DNA of 64,000 bases. Origin: Amyelois transitella (Eukaryota > Arthropoda > Insecta > Lepidoptera > Pyralidae). The notes beneath the pieces are model-generated. The model saw nothing but the letters and a program-made list of their open reading frames with translations, searched no databases and was not told the origin of the DNA. Both the position numbers and the translations under genes were made by a program. The DNA lies in NCBI RefSeq assembly GCF_032362555.1, contig NC_083525.1:2341501-2405500 (forward strand). Direction: 5' to 3'. Shown here one piece after another: positions 1 through 12,100 of the stretch (position 1 is the stretch's first letter; each line of letters opens with the position of its first letter).

Positions 1-310
1 TATTATGTTTGCTAATAACGATTGTAATGATGAAGATTAAGTATGAAAGTAGAACCAATAAATTAAGAACTGAATGGCGATAGGTTGGTTTATTACGAAC
101 ACATTTCGGGCCTTAAAAATGGAAGTAGGAGGTTTTAGTAATAGGGGAAGACCAGAATAGAGATGGATAGACAGCGTAAAGGAAAGTATGAATAGGAAAG
201 GTAAGATGGCAAGTGACAGAAGCAATTGGAAAAAACTAACGGTCATTCAAAAGACTGATGGCTCCGTCTTTCCTGGAAGGGATAAAGTCGTGATTATATG
301 TATGTATAAT
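1..310 (+). mobile_element. LINE reverse-transcriptase C-terminal remnant plus SINE-like tail
   Basis: About 149-240 reads as the C-terminal end of a LINE reverse transcriptase, RPE*RWIDSVKESMNRKGKM, with an in-frame TAG at 158-160. The stretch 220-305 ends with gggataaagtcgtgatta followed by tatgtatgtat, the tail of the abundant SINE family here. It is broken at the window edge, so its size is unknown. From about 311 to 598 I see no feature beyond the upstream region of the first receptor gene. Confidence 0.55.
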
Positions 311-598
311 AGAATACTGCTAATCACTGATAGGATATCAAAAAGTACACGTGATTATCATGCGAATGAATAGAGATGTGTTTTGAAGGGAGGGAAAATT
401 ATTCATAATGCTATGAAATTATCCTTATTTTGTTTAGATATCACCAAATAGATAGTGTATGGAACTGTCAGCATGTCAAGGTTATTACAGAATACTGAAA
501 TAAACAGTCGTCATTTTACTGAAGACAAAAGAACTAGTCTTTTGTTCAACTGTTCTTTCTTCAGTCTCTTATTTCATCCATTTCTGTTTTTTGCAGAA

Positions 599-3500
599 AT
601 GGCTACTACTCATAGAGCGCTTAATAATGCAGATTTATCAGCTCATCAAACCACTAATGATCAGTACATCGTAGGAGGTGCCTTCGCTTATCTGTTAAGG
701 GTACTCGATTCCAAAAGTTGTACTACACACGAATTAACTCTTTCACTAACATGTTGTAAGGAGTAGAGAATTCGAAAGATTGAAAGAATTGGACGACTTC
801 GACAGAATAAGATGGTGAATGAAGAGTTGCTAGCCCAACTTAAAAAATGCTTTCATTTATTTTATAAGTTATCTTCTTTAGGAATATCCAACTGAGTCAC
901 GTAAAATAAAATTTAAATGTTTTAGATTTCAAGTGTCTGCGGTCTGGCTCCACTGCAGTTCAAATCACATGCCAATGGTTATTTTGTGTCCATATCAACT
1001 CCGATGTGCATTTACAGTTATGCACTCGTAACTATTACGGGTAAGCCTCCATCAGACCCTTTAAGTGTAAAGATAAAGACAGATCTATTTTTTCTCATAG
1101 TGCCGATTGCATTTATATCTCGAAATACGGGATCCATTAATATAAGCGTTAACTGTTGTGAAAAGATTTAGTAGTCCAACGGCTGTTGACTCCTATACGG
1201 TCCACAAACATGCAATCCCTGCTGCACCCATGTACACATGACTCTTTCCTGGGTTATGTGCAGTAGTGTGATTGCAAAACTTACCAATGCTCTTACGGTG
1301 AGAGATAACTTCGAAAGGAAATCTGCACTTCTAGTTCTATGTTTACACAGGATCGAATATAGGAAAGGTTTTTGTACAAAAGTTAAGGCGGTCAGACGGG
1401 AGTCGCTTCGGGTAATAACTTAACTCACTCAATCCACGATAATGATCATGGGCATACAAAGAGGAACAGAGGATAATCAGCAGCGAACAATATCAATACG
1501 AGACTTGGTATCTTTCCTGTCTGTCGTAGATTTCCATTAACTTTCTGTGTTTTCAGCCGCAATATCTATCTTTGGCGTGGTGTCAGAGCTGCATATTGGA
1601 AATGATTCATTTTTTAACTATTCGCAACAACTGACGTGTGTTGATCTAGGTTTTGTTGTCAGTATTGCTAGCATTGGTGTGTTTACTGCTCCGAATCGTA
1701 CGAGGAACATTCTTCGGGCCGTGAGTACTATAGTAGCGGTAAGTCATGGGTATTTAATTACAAGTCTCTGGGTTATGTTTTTCCAAACGACGATAGTGTC
1801 TAATGATTAATAATTCAATCTCGACGTACAGTAAAATAAACATCTTTACTTGCGTAAAGTTGATGATAGATAATCATAGATTCTATATAATTGCGACTTT
1901 GAACATTTCAATGGCACTTTTTAAAATTTTCCCTTTCAATGACTATTACATGAGTAACATGTATAAATGTTGTCAGAAAATCCAGTACCATTGGTAAAAT
2001 TTCGCTCGAACTTCGTTTACTTCTGTAAATTTAACTCTGATTCTCTCCTGACTAGAGGCAAAACAAAATGCAAAGATTATAAGATGATGATGGCAGTAAA
2101 TGATTTTCAGGTGGACGAATGTATTGATGTTCAATACAGCCGCGCCAAAGAAACCAAGCTGCGGGCCGGGCTCACTATATTCATGATCTTGTACTGGATA
2201 TTTTTTCTTAGCAATGCTTGCTTCTACGTGCTACAAGTCCAAGGCGATCTTAGAGTTTGTAAGTTTTATATAAATTTCAATATTTTGTTTCATTATGATT
2301 AAGATCGAAGGTTTATTATAAACCAAGCTCGTTGTTATTTTCCATACGTTAGAAAAGAGGGAAAAGTCTTGGTCTCCATAACCACTCATACTCGGTAAAA
2401 CGATGGCTATCCCACTCGGACGGTAACTGAAGCCAGTCCTGGGATTCTTTCTAGGACTGAACCGGGAGCAAAACAGAATAATTATGGAAATATAGTAATT
2501 TTCTTATCTTTTTATGATGTTTTTCAGGGCTTGTGTTAGTTTGCTGCGTGTGGTTCAGCGTTGCCTGGGTTCAGGTCATACTCCTAGAGTTACAGTTTTC
2601 TTACACCGCGTTCTCAATCTATTTTCGTTTTAAAGCTATCAACAAAATTTTGAATTTCACAGCTAAAGACTTACCCTCACTGCATGGTAAGCTTATTTTG
2701 AAAATGTGAATTTTCACAATTTTTGTAGTTCTTGCCGTACTGTGTTTATCTGTAGAAAGTTCTATTTTGCTTAGAAAGGTGCCTTAAATGGCAACTAAAT
2801 CCCAATTTTAAACAAATTTAAATTTGAGGTTAATAATATACAGAACATTGACATTTTTTTATTGATTACCTTAATCATCTTTTTAACTAACTCGATGATA
2901 TATTTTTAACCCTTCAGAGCAGAAAGCAATGCGATCTGATACATTGAACGTTCTGATGATCCGCGCGGTGCCAGGTGATGTACAATCTGAAGCAATACGG
3001 CCCATCGTACGGAAATCTGGTAAAATTACATTACATTACATTGTTTGTTTATTTTTTTGTTATTCTATGATTTGTATCCCATGAGAATTTGTCTAAATCT
3101 TACTCCTAACTACTCGTAACACCGTTGTTGGCGTGGCCTCTGACTTAATTGAAAGATCTTTTGTTACAGCGACATCCGTTTATTGGTTTGATAAAATATT
3201 TGCAAAGTACCGTTAGACTGGCAAAATTTTCCGTTTTCTTTACTATTAAATCACTCACAGCTTGTGGTGCGCAGATGTCACTTCGGGTAATGTTATGTGG
3301 CAGGACACCAAAACCTTTTCTTGTGACAATAGTTCATTTAAAATTTTAGCGACTGGTGAGACTTGTCTAGCAATGCCCTTCAGTGACGTCGTCCACCGCA
3401 TCGCGACCCTCCACAACTTGTTGAGTGACGTGGCGCACCACACCACCACCAGCTACAGGATATCTTTAGTTTTGATTCTGATGTCTTTGCTTCTCCATCT

Positions 3501-6500
3501 CATTGTAACTCCGTTCTACTTTCTGAAGGAAATCAGTAAGTATTTTGTTCTTTTGTTTTTTTATCTGTCTGACAATATCACTATATGCTAGCATGAATTT
3601 AAGCTGATATAATATACTCATTCAATAACTAATTTTCATTAACATTGTAATTCATATAGAATTTAATTAAGTGTCTTAAGTTCTTGGCTTTGAGTTTTAT
3701 TGTTTATGGTAGGCAAATAAAAAGTAATGAAGTCTCTGAAAGTTTATGCATAGCAGTAAAATAGAAGGTAATTATCAATACCTAACAATGTTCAATTTAT
3801 GTTATAGGTGAAAGAATCTCTTTTAATTACCATTATTCTACAATCATGAAATTCACTTGGAGCATCGTTCACTTCCTGAGATTATTAATGTTGGTAGAGC
3901 CATGCTACTACACCGTTACAGAGGTGACAATTGACGTATAATATTCGCTTTCAGCATACTGACACCATATATATTACTCGTATAAACCTTTACTAAATAC
4001 TACTATGCCATATATACTGACACTACTTACTTAGTGTCAGATAAATTTATCGTTGGATATGTGCTATTGTTTCTTTCAAAATTTGAACTAGTCTGACAAG
4101 GTTGGAACGATTTTTAAGCAAAAGGTTGGAGCAGCGACCATTCCAATTATTCCAATGCTTGCACAAGATATACCGAAATGAATAGTGTGTATTGATTAGC
4201 TAATGAACTTTTATGTCAAATAGCTATTAAAGAAATTAAAATTCCATGCTATGAGTGTACAGCAAAGAGAAATAACAAACTGCAAGGGACTATGACCGAA
4301 TCCGGGGATAGGGCAGTCGCAACTTGAGTCAATTCATGAACACATTCTAATGCCTGAATACGCAAGTTGTCTAATTAGTGTTTCGCTCACTGTAAGAGCA
4401 TGCCTTTGACTAGCCGTTTCTCCTAAACCCAGGGCAACTGGAGCAAGCGCCTCGTGTGCCGCCTGATATCCGTCTCCCCCACAACCGGCACGCTGGCGAC
4501 TCGTCTGAAGCTGTTCGCTCGCCAGTTGACACTGCAGCCCGCCGCTTACAGCCCGATGGGTTTCTGCACACTCGATCGACCACTTGTAACTTCTGTACGT
4601 ATTAACATGGTTGTAACAAAACTTATTTCTTGTGTGTATGGTTTCTAATGAGCTCAACTTATCTATACTAGTATTATAAAGCTGAAGAGTTTGTTTGTTA
4701 ATCTCAGGAACTACTGGTTCAAATTGAAAAATTCTTTTTGTGTTGAATAAACCATTTATCGAGGAAGGCTTTAGGCTATATAATATCACGATGCAATTAT
4801 TAGGAGCGAAGAAATAATGGAAAATGTGAAAAAAAAATTCATACTAGAGGGCTTCAATGTGCCCAAACTAACTATTTCACGCGGACGAAGTCGCGGGCAC
4901 GGCTAGTATGTTGTTTACAGTCCGGCACAGATTTAGAATTGAATCACTATTACTAAAGTTCAGACTCAAACTAAAGAATCTCAATAGTATAGCACGCACG
5001 AGTTATGAATGTGGATGAAGCGAAGGAAGTATGCAGAGATCGTGGCAAGTGGAAAGAGGTAGTCTCTGCCTACCCCACCGGGAAAGAGGCGTGATTTTAT
5101 GTATGTATAGCACGCGCGACGCCGTTTTTATCGCGAGAAAAACTATTGCTGTTGCGCTTTATATTATGTCGACCGGGACAGCGATAGTTCCGCCGTCGCG
5201 TCCAGACTCCGAGATGGCAGTTTGGTCTGTTGAAAGCAGGCTGCATCTAACAACTTCATGTCAGGTCACTATGGATGGTTTTCATACATTGCGCGTTCCT
5301 TTAATTGGTCTATAACTTATCTTCTGATCTCATAGAAAATGTAGTAAAAAACATTGCTTCCCAATATTTGTTGCCATTTACAGTCCTGAACTCAGTTAGA
5401 CACAGAAATCGTCATCGTTCGCTAAGCGTGCAGAGCAGACGTGTAGCAAAATTATTTAAAATGATTTAATCAAGTCGTTAATTGTTTTGAACTTTATTGC
5501 ATTAAGTTAAGACAGTGTTAACATTGACGGACATCAGCTTGTGGCTATTTTTAATTGAGCGTGCTCCCCGCACTCCGCTGTGTGAAGTTGGAAGTTACTC
5601 ACCAACATGAACATACATCGATCGCCTACTAGAAGTGGCATGAACGTTGAACGCAGTGGATCGCAACCAAACTTATCTACTGCAGGTATGTCTAGTCCAA
5701 CTGTGTCCGAAGCATCAACTATCACATTTCGGAATAAGCGGAAACATTTGGTGGAGGATGATGACGTCCGATCGCAGCTTACAAGTATGCAAACACAAAT
5801 GACAGCAATTATGGAATTATTGCAAACATCTATCAGTGCGCAAAACGAAAGTAATGCAAAAATCAAAGAAGACATTGCAACAATCAAAGACCAGATGATC
5901 GATATCACGAAAGGCTTAAACTTAAATGAACAAAAGTTAGCAAAGTTGGACAAGGAACAGACAGGGATTAAGGAAGAAATAAAAAGCGTTGTAAATTCCA
6001 TTCAAAGCACAGATACAAAACTTGCCTTGTTGGAGTCTGATGTACATTCATTGAAAATATCAAATAGCTCACTCCACAAAGTCCCGCAATGTGAAAAACT
6101 TCTAGCTGAATTTCATGATCAAAATTCTAGGAAAAAGAACATAATTATAGCAGGTATCCCAGAGCCAAAATCTAGTGATAGCAAAGAACGTCGAGATATC
6201 GATAAGGCAGAAGTAAACAGCGTTATTGAAAATATTATAGAGGACCGCTGTGATTCTATTAGAGTTATGCGTGTTGGTAGGTACAACCCAGACAAAACCC
6301 GTCCAATTAAGGTTTGCTTTGAAAATGAAGAAACGGCCAGACGGATACTCCGTTATAGAAGCAAAATTAATAACACCGAATACAAAATTTTCCCTGACCA
6401 TACACCTTACCAGCAATCCAGATTTAAAGATTTGAAACATGAACTTGCTCTTCGAACCACAAATGGAGAAAATAATCTAACCATCAAATATATAAAGGGC

Positions 6501-7907
6501 ATGCCTCAAATTACTCAAATCTCTTCAAAAAACTTTGACAAGGACAGAACTCCCAATCAGAGATAACATACCATACTCTTACTACCTACGACAAACTCAA
6601 TTACAATAATAAATCAAATTTTTAATGGTGTAAGATACAAAATTTTAGACCATTAAAAATTAATAATATACCAATTAATAAATCAGATAGCGAAAAATTT
6701 TTAGGAGTAACTTTGGATAATCGACTCTCATGGAAATATCATATTAAAAATATTAAATCAAAATTATCATCCTTAATAGGAGCCCTTTGCAGGATAGTTA
6801 AATGTTTGCCACTTAATGTACGATACAATATATACAATTCAATGGTGAAGCCACACATTGATTATTTGATTGAACTCTGGGGATCCGCGGCCAAAACTAA
6901 CCTCCAAGGCATTCAAAGATCTCAAAATAGACTGGTTAAAACACTATTTCATTGCGATTACCTAACGCTGACAATAAAAATATACAAAGAAACCAAAATA
7001 ATGGACATAAACTAAACATATAAATATTACTCATGCATCCTAATTAAGAAAATCTTAATGAAAGAGATATTGAGTAGTATTACTTATAAAACTAATTACG
7101 AACGTCCCTATCTAAGACGACTAAGAAATTCCAATAAGTTAATTTTGCGTCTTCCACGAACAAAATATGGTAAAAATAATGTAACATATGACAGTGTCCA
7201 GCTATATAACAAATTACCGAATAGTATACAAAATTTCAAAAGTACAAAAACATTTAAAAGACTTCTTAAAACTTACATACTTAATACTAACTAAATTCGC
7301 CACAATAATTGGTTACTTCATTTTTCAGATACCTTATTACTATAATATTTTATATACTATAAAACAAAACGTGTGTATATATATATATATTTAAATACAC
7401 ATATACTTATTATTATATACCAAATTTAAAAAATATACTCATATCGTAACAACTTTATAACACAGCACGCTAGTCACATCTAGTCGTGCTTATCTTTGTA
7501 TTATTGCGATCATAAAACATCGCTGCTTAGTACCACTGTTTGGTGAGCCGTCCAGTTGTAATGATTACTTACTACCCTACATGTTTTTTTTTTTATTAAT
7601 TATAAACTAAACTTGTTTCTCAATTTACCTTTAAATGTACTTATACTGCATCTTGCACGCAACGACATACCTACATTTGTATATTCTAAGCCTAGATTCT
7701 AAGTTCTCATGTAAGTGAATATTTTTCTTATGAGAATAAAGATTTCTTTAACCCGAACCCGAAATCGGATATTATATCTTGTTTTTTATTATCACGATTT
7801 TATGATTGTATATTGTTTAATTTTCTAATAAAACATAGCTTGTATTTTTACAGATATCCGGAGCGGTGATCGCTTACCTGGTGTTACTGTTGCAATTTGA
7901 GACATAA
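599..7907 (+). CDS. gustatory receptor GR-A, ten exons, 441 aa
   Basis: Seven-transmembrane insect taste receptor of the Gr family, expected in the plasma membrane of chemosensory neurons. Exons: 599-700, 926-1040, 1557-1738, 2111-2258, 2528-2686, 2918-3019, 3350-3535, 3808-3923, 4433-4594, 7854-7907. All junctions are GT..AG and the phases (0,1,0,1,1,1,1,0,0) keep one frame from ATG to TAA. Family marks are the LLMLVEPCYYTVTE helix in exon 8, ARQLTLQPAAYSPMGFCTLDRP in exon 9 (key residues ARQL, MGFCTLDR) and the C-terminal AYLVLLLQF, a variant of the TYhhhhhQF signature. The start is the ATG after an acceptor-like cag, matched by the starts of GR-B and GR-C. An AATAAA lies at 8098-8103. The last intron (3.26 kb) holds LINE debris. 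The ligand is unknown; the many introns suit sugar- or Gr43a/Gr28-like receptors more than the usual few-exon bitter receptors, but that is inference. Confidence 0.88.
4650..4912 (-). repeat. RTE-like LINE/SINE 3' tail
   Basis: Read on the minus strand it carries the phrases 'cgcggacgaagt', 'ggcttcaatg', 'taaagccttcctcgataaa' and 'caaactcttcagctttataata', shared with 21093-21345 (same strand) and 43990-44278 (opposite strand). It sits in GR-A's last intron. Confidence 0.6.
4985..5108 (+). repeat. 3' tail of the TATG-tailed LINE
   Basis: Matches the 3' end of the LINE at 35884-36590 (gtggatgaagcgaaggaagt ... gaaagaggtagtctctgcct ... gaaagaggcgtgattttatg). It is a severely 5'-truncated copy. 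Other tails of this family are at 12995-13110 (+), 30002-30393 (-), 33112-33315 (-), 37620-37672 (-) and 61815-61857 (-). Confidence 0.7.
5607..6566 (+). CDS. LINE ORF1 protein, coiled coil plus RRM-like domain, 319 aa
   Basis: RNA-binding nucleocapsid-like protein of a non-LTR retrotransposon. Residues 1-50 are Ser/Thr-rich. Residues 55-160 are a heptad-rich coiled coil (repeated Gln/Lys/Leu/Ile with few prolines). From about 180 comes the L1-type ORF1 core: KKNIIIAGIPEP, then RVGRYNPDKTRPIKVCF, then YQQSRFKDLKHELALR, ending with NNLTIKYIKGMPQI. The ATG at 5607 is the first Met after the leader and the frame is open to TAA. No zinc knuckle is seen. It lies in a receptor-gene intron and is not a host gene. 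Confidence 0.8.
   Translation: MNIHRSPTRSGMNVERSGSQPNLSTAGMSSPTVSEASTITFRNKRKHLVEDDDVRSQLTSMQTQMTAIMELLQTSISAQNESNAKIKEDIATIKDQMIDITKGLNLNEQKLAKLDKEQTGIKEEIKSVVNSIQSTDTKLALLESDVHSLKISNSSLHKVPQCEKLLAEFHDQNSRKKNIIIAGIPEPKSSDSKERRDIDKAEVNSVIENIIEDRCDSIRVMRVGRYNPDKTRPIKVCFENEETARRILRYRSKINNTEYKIFPDHTPYQQSRFKDLKHELALRTTNGENNLTIKYIKGMPQITQISSKNFDKDRTPNQR
6633..7294 (+). pseudogene. LINE reverse transcriptase, C-terminal fragment with one stop
   Basis: One reading frame carries SEKFLGVTLDNRLSWKYHI, MVKPHIDYLIELWGSA, then LPNSIQNFKSTKTFKRLLK, typical of the region after the RT catalytic domain in Jockey/CR1-type LINEs. It is interrupted by TAA at 7013-7015 and by nothing else, so it is recent enough to keep its frame. 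The endonuclease, the fingers and the YADD catalytic loop are absent. Confidence 0.75.
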
Positions 7908-9180
7908 GTTATCTTAAATTCCTCTTTTAAATAATAATTGTTATAATGACGTGTGGTTTTATAGCAAAAGGCACATTTTTTATAGGATACAGAATATATT
8001 TTTGTGTCCTTCAACGTAATTCACAATGCACGTTTCCCAACCAACTTATACCTTGAAAAGAAACTTATTGAAAGATCGTTCTTCTTTCAGTAAAAAAAAT
8101 AAATGTTTGAAAAGAACAGTTGTATTATTTTTTGGCTTCATTTATATACACGGTTCGATTAACTATAGAGTTATTTAATTTAGGAGGCTATAAGAAATAA
8201 ATTGTGTACCTATAAGTGTATGGAATAAGCTTATAAACGGGATTCTTCGTTTAAGGCGACAGGAACCTGTCACTATTTGAATCTCAATTCTATCATTAGG
8301 TAAGCCAAACAGCTGAACGTGGCCTATCAGTCTTTTTAAGACTGTTGGCTCTGTCTACCCAGCAAGGGATATAAACGTGATTATATGTATATATTGGGTA
8401 AATAGACAATAGGATAAGAGTCGTTGAAGGTGGTCTTTGTAAACGACTCTACATTCTTCAAATGGGTTTCAGAGGCCGTATGCCCACTGCGGCCAACATC
8501 CTGAATTCTAGGTGATGTCACACGAACTAAGGCACTTAGTGATGCAACTATAAGATTTTACTAGCTTTTACCCCAGTTCTGAATTTAGCGCCACCTACAA
8601 AATAATACAGGGATTTCGCAAATCCTAGGGAACTAGCATTTACCGAAATGAAATTAATTATACATATATGTATACGTGAAATTTTAAGATTCGTTCAGGA
8701 GATATTGCGTGAAGATATAACAAACAAACAAACTTACTTCGCATTGATTAGTTAGGATAAGAATAATATATATAGGAGCTCGAATAAAACATTTTGAGGA
8801 AGTAATTATAATAACAAAAAATACAGGTTATAAATGAAACAGTAATTTTCACTCTCAAAAATCAGTAACATTTATTTATCAAGAAAACTTGTTAATAGAA
8901 TAAAATAAAGGTTTGCAACCTTCTGTGCATTCGACAATTTATCGATCACTGCGAAAATTGCCAATGAATTATATTAAAGAGAAATTCAAACGAAAAATAA
9001 CAGTATTATCCGTGCTAACTTACAATACAACATTCGGTAGCAATGAGCTGAAGTCGAAAAATACATCAATTGTTAGTACTGAGGTAACAACTCCTCAAAA
9101 GTTACTTGAAATATTTTACTTAAGAATCACAAATATTGATAATGATGATAATGAAAAAAGCAGTGGGTATACCAGTGTAT
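7908..9180. other. intergenic region between GR-A and GR-B (tail to tail)
   Basis: Contains the GR-A 3' UTR with AATAAA at 8098-8103, a 5'-truncated SINE-M copy at 8228-8397 (+), and RTE-like debris at about 8520-8720 ('agcgccacctacaaaataat'). The rest is AT-rich sequence with no convincing gene. Confidence 0.6.
8228..8397 (+). repeat. SINE-M copy, 5'-truncated
   Basis: Begins inside the element ('gcttataaac') and runs through 'cactatttgaatctcaattc' to 'gggatataaacgtgattata', then tgtatat. It lacks the GTGCCG...CGGCAC head. Confidence 0.75.
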
Positions 9181-12100
9181 TTAAGTTTCATAATTTTGAA
9201 ACTGTATCAGCATAACCAAATAGGTGATTACAACTCCGAATACCTGTAAAATGGAAGCAATGATTTTCTTTATTTTATTTTAAAGATTAAGAATGCCGTG
9301 AGGTTTCCGGCAGGTTTAGATGGTCGTAAAAGGCGACTTAGGGATGGGCTATAAACTTGGGATTCTTTTAGGCGATGGGCTAGCAACCTATCTTATTTAT
9401 TTGCCTATATCATTAAACCATACAACTAAACGTGGCCTTCTAGTGTTTTAAAACTGTTAGCTCTGTCTACCTTGTAAGAGATAAAGACGTGATCATAAGT
9501 CTGCATGTATTAAAGCTAATAATTTAAGCATTCAAACTTCTATCATCTATATTTATATAGGTATTTATAGAAAAAATTCATGAACTATCTTCGAGGTGTA
9601 TGGAACCAAGTAATAACTTTATAATCATTTTATACAACATATTGTCTTAAGTAGGCTTGAATACTTACTGCAGCTAAAAGAGGTCTGTCCAATGCACAAG
9701 CAGCCATCGGCCTATAGGAGACTGTCCTCATCATGAGCTGGCGAGAGAGCACCTCTAGATGGAACGCCATCTTGCCAGAAGTCGGGGCCGCCGTCAGCAT
9801 GCGACATACTATACGTTTCATGTTATTGCCCTGTATTGTTCAAATGACAAAAGATCTAGTCAATACGGCATTTTGTAACTCAACTCCATTCTGGAGCGAA
9901 GTCCTTTTAATTTTCTTTAATTATGTATGTAATATATATAAATTATGGCAACAATATCTTTCTAAAATAGCGAAGGATTTAGCGTTTTGTTTTTTGCTAG
10001 ATAATATCGGATTGCTACTCGTATATCTCTCACTAGGAATTTCATGTGCACAGTGCCGTGTGGTGCCATCTCTTTCCAATTGAGAGATAACTTGGTTACT
10101 TACTTAATAAGGCTTATTAACTTAGGTAACTTCTTTTAGGCGATGGGCTAACAATCTGTCCCTATTTGAATCTCAATTCTATCATTAAGCCTAACAACTG
10201 AATGTCGCCTGTCAGTCTTTCCAGACCAACCCGAGAAAGTTGGTTTCTCACCATGCCCTGGCCGGAATTCGAACCTGGGATCAACAGCGACACAGACACG
10301 CACCACCGCTGCGCCACAGAGGCCGTCAAGTCGGTTGGCTGTTTATTATTACCTACTATACAAATGTGTTAACAAGTCCCCAGGTAAAGTGTAACTGAAA
10401 CAAATGTAAGTTTCAAGAGACTATGTTATCTCACCTCTGCTGTGGTGTAGTAGCACGGCTCCACCAACATCAACAACCTCAGCAAGTGGAGTGAACACGA
10501 CATAGCTTGCAATATAACAAACGTCATCATGCCATTATCGTTCACATCTGGAACAAGTTTTTTAGGTAAGTCTTATTTTTCTTTACGTGCTTCACTTATT
10601 CTTCCTCTTGCCTTTAGTCCCGGTTGCATCCTCACCACTCTTAAGCTTATAAACTTAGGATTCCTCTCATAGACGATAATCTAGGAACATGTCACAATTT
10701 GAATCTCAATCCCACGACGAAGCCATACAACTAAACGTGGCCTTTAAGTCTTTTCATAACTGCTGGCTCTGGCTATCCCGCAAAGGAGATAAACATGACC
10801 TATTTGTATGTAAGTACCTATTTATGTACATGAACAACTTACTGAATTGTGTAATGCCAAAGTAGACAGTGGTGATGAGGTGAAATTGCGATGAAATAAC
10901 TACTAGGACCAAAGAGATGCTGTAGCTATTTTGGACTTGGTCCACCAAATCGCACAAGATGCCATGAATCGAAGCAAATCGCTGCACGGCGTCAATGGGA
11001 GAATTGGACAAGCGATCTTCACCAGCAACTTGAAAATAATAAATTAACGACAATTTAATATATCTTTACTTGCAACTTAAGAAAATTATGTTTTCTGGGT
11101 TAAGTTGTTCTGAATAAGCTCTGTCTGAATATAGTTCTATTTTGTCTTCTACTTCTCGCACTATGTCATTTTTGTACGTGTCCTTTCTTGTTCGCAGAAT
11201 GATGGCACACTCTTTGACTTTTTTATAGCTTTTAATAAAATATGAAAAGACAAAGAAAGTTATGAAATACAAAGAAACTTTAAAAATTCAAAACCAATAT
11301 TTTTTCCAGTAGTTAAGCAAATTTACGAATGCTACTAAAGAAATAAAAATTATTATAGGGTAATAGTTGATCATAATTTAAAATTGGTCGGAGTAAGCAA
11401 AAAGATCATGTATCCTAGCTCGGGTCTGCTGGGAGAGTTTTCTTTTGAAATAAGCAGAACCGTTGTAATTTTATTTCTTGTGATTATCAATCTCGATGTT
11501 TTCTGTATGCATAAATTAGTAAATAAATGTTTATTGAACTCACAAAATATACATACACATTTCTTGAAATATGATTTGTAGGCGTCGTGAAGAAAACTGC
11601 AGAATAAGCTACGTAAATTGCACTGTATTATCGCAACACTCTTAAGAATATTTTAACAATATGTACTGATGAACTAACTATTCAAGTTAAAAGGACTTGA
11701 AATAATAATAAAATAAGTTAAACTAAACAATAAACACGAACTTAAAATTTGGTTTGGATCTAATAATCAATTTTTTGTTCCTTTTTTTAATTTCATTTGC
11801 TTCCCAGCCAGTAATAACTACTATCCAATGAGATTGTGTTTCATTTTAACTGCCTGTTTGACCAATAAATTATGATCTTGAGTAATTATAGCCATTTACC
11901 ATACATTTATTTATTCAGTTTGAAATTGACACCTGATTAATTTATTTGTTTGCTAATTACTAAAGGTTCACTGGTAGAGAATGCTATTAACATTAATTTC
12001 ACCTATTGTACCTTTTAGGCTTAATAAAAATGTTTAGAAAAGTCTGCGTTTTGGCTTGATATATAATTATTTCCATAATCAAAAGAAGTCTTACCATATG

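Larger units (their letters stand above)
5390..7775 (+). mobile_element. LINE with intact ORF1 and deleted ORF2, in GR-A intron 9
   Basis: A non-LTR retrotransposon remnant: GC-richer 5' leader (about 5390-5606), ORF1 (5607-6566), the last part of a reverse-transcriptase ORF (6633-7294), an AT-rich 3' UTR, and a terminus of 'gagaataaagatttctttaa' with a short repeated cccgaa near 7760-7775. Endonuclease and catalytic RT domains are missing, so the copy is dead on its own. It has the same orientation as the receptor gene. Boundaries are approximate because I did not find a clear target-site duplication. Confidence 0.7.

Noticed and set aside
8913-9215. 100-codon open frame on the plus strand
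   Set aside because: It runs antisense over the last exon of GR-B (9181-9243), has no recognisable motif and lies in AT-rich DNA.
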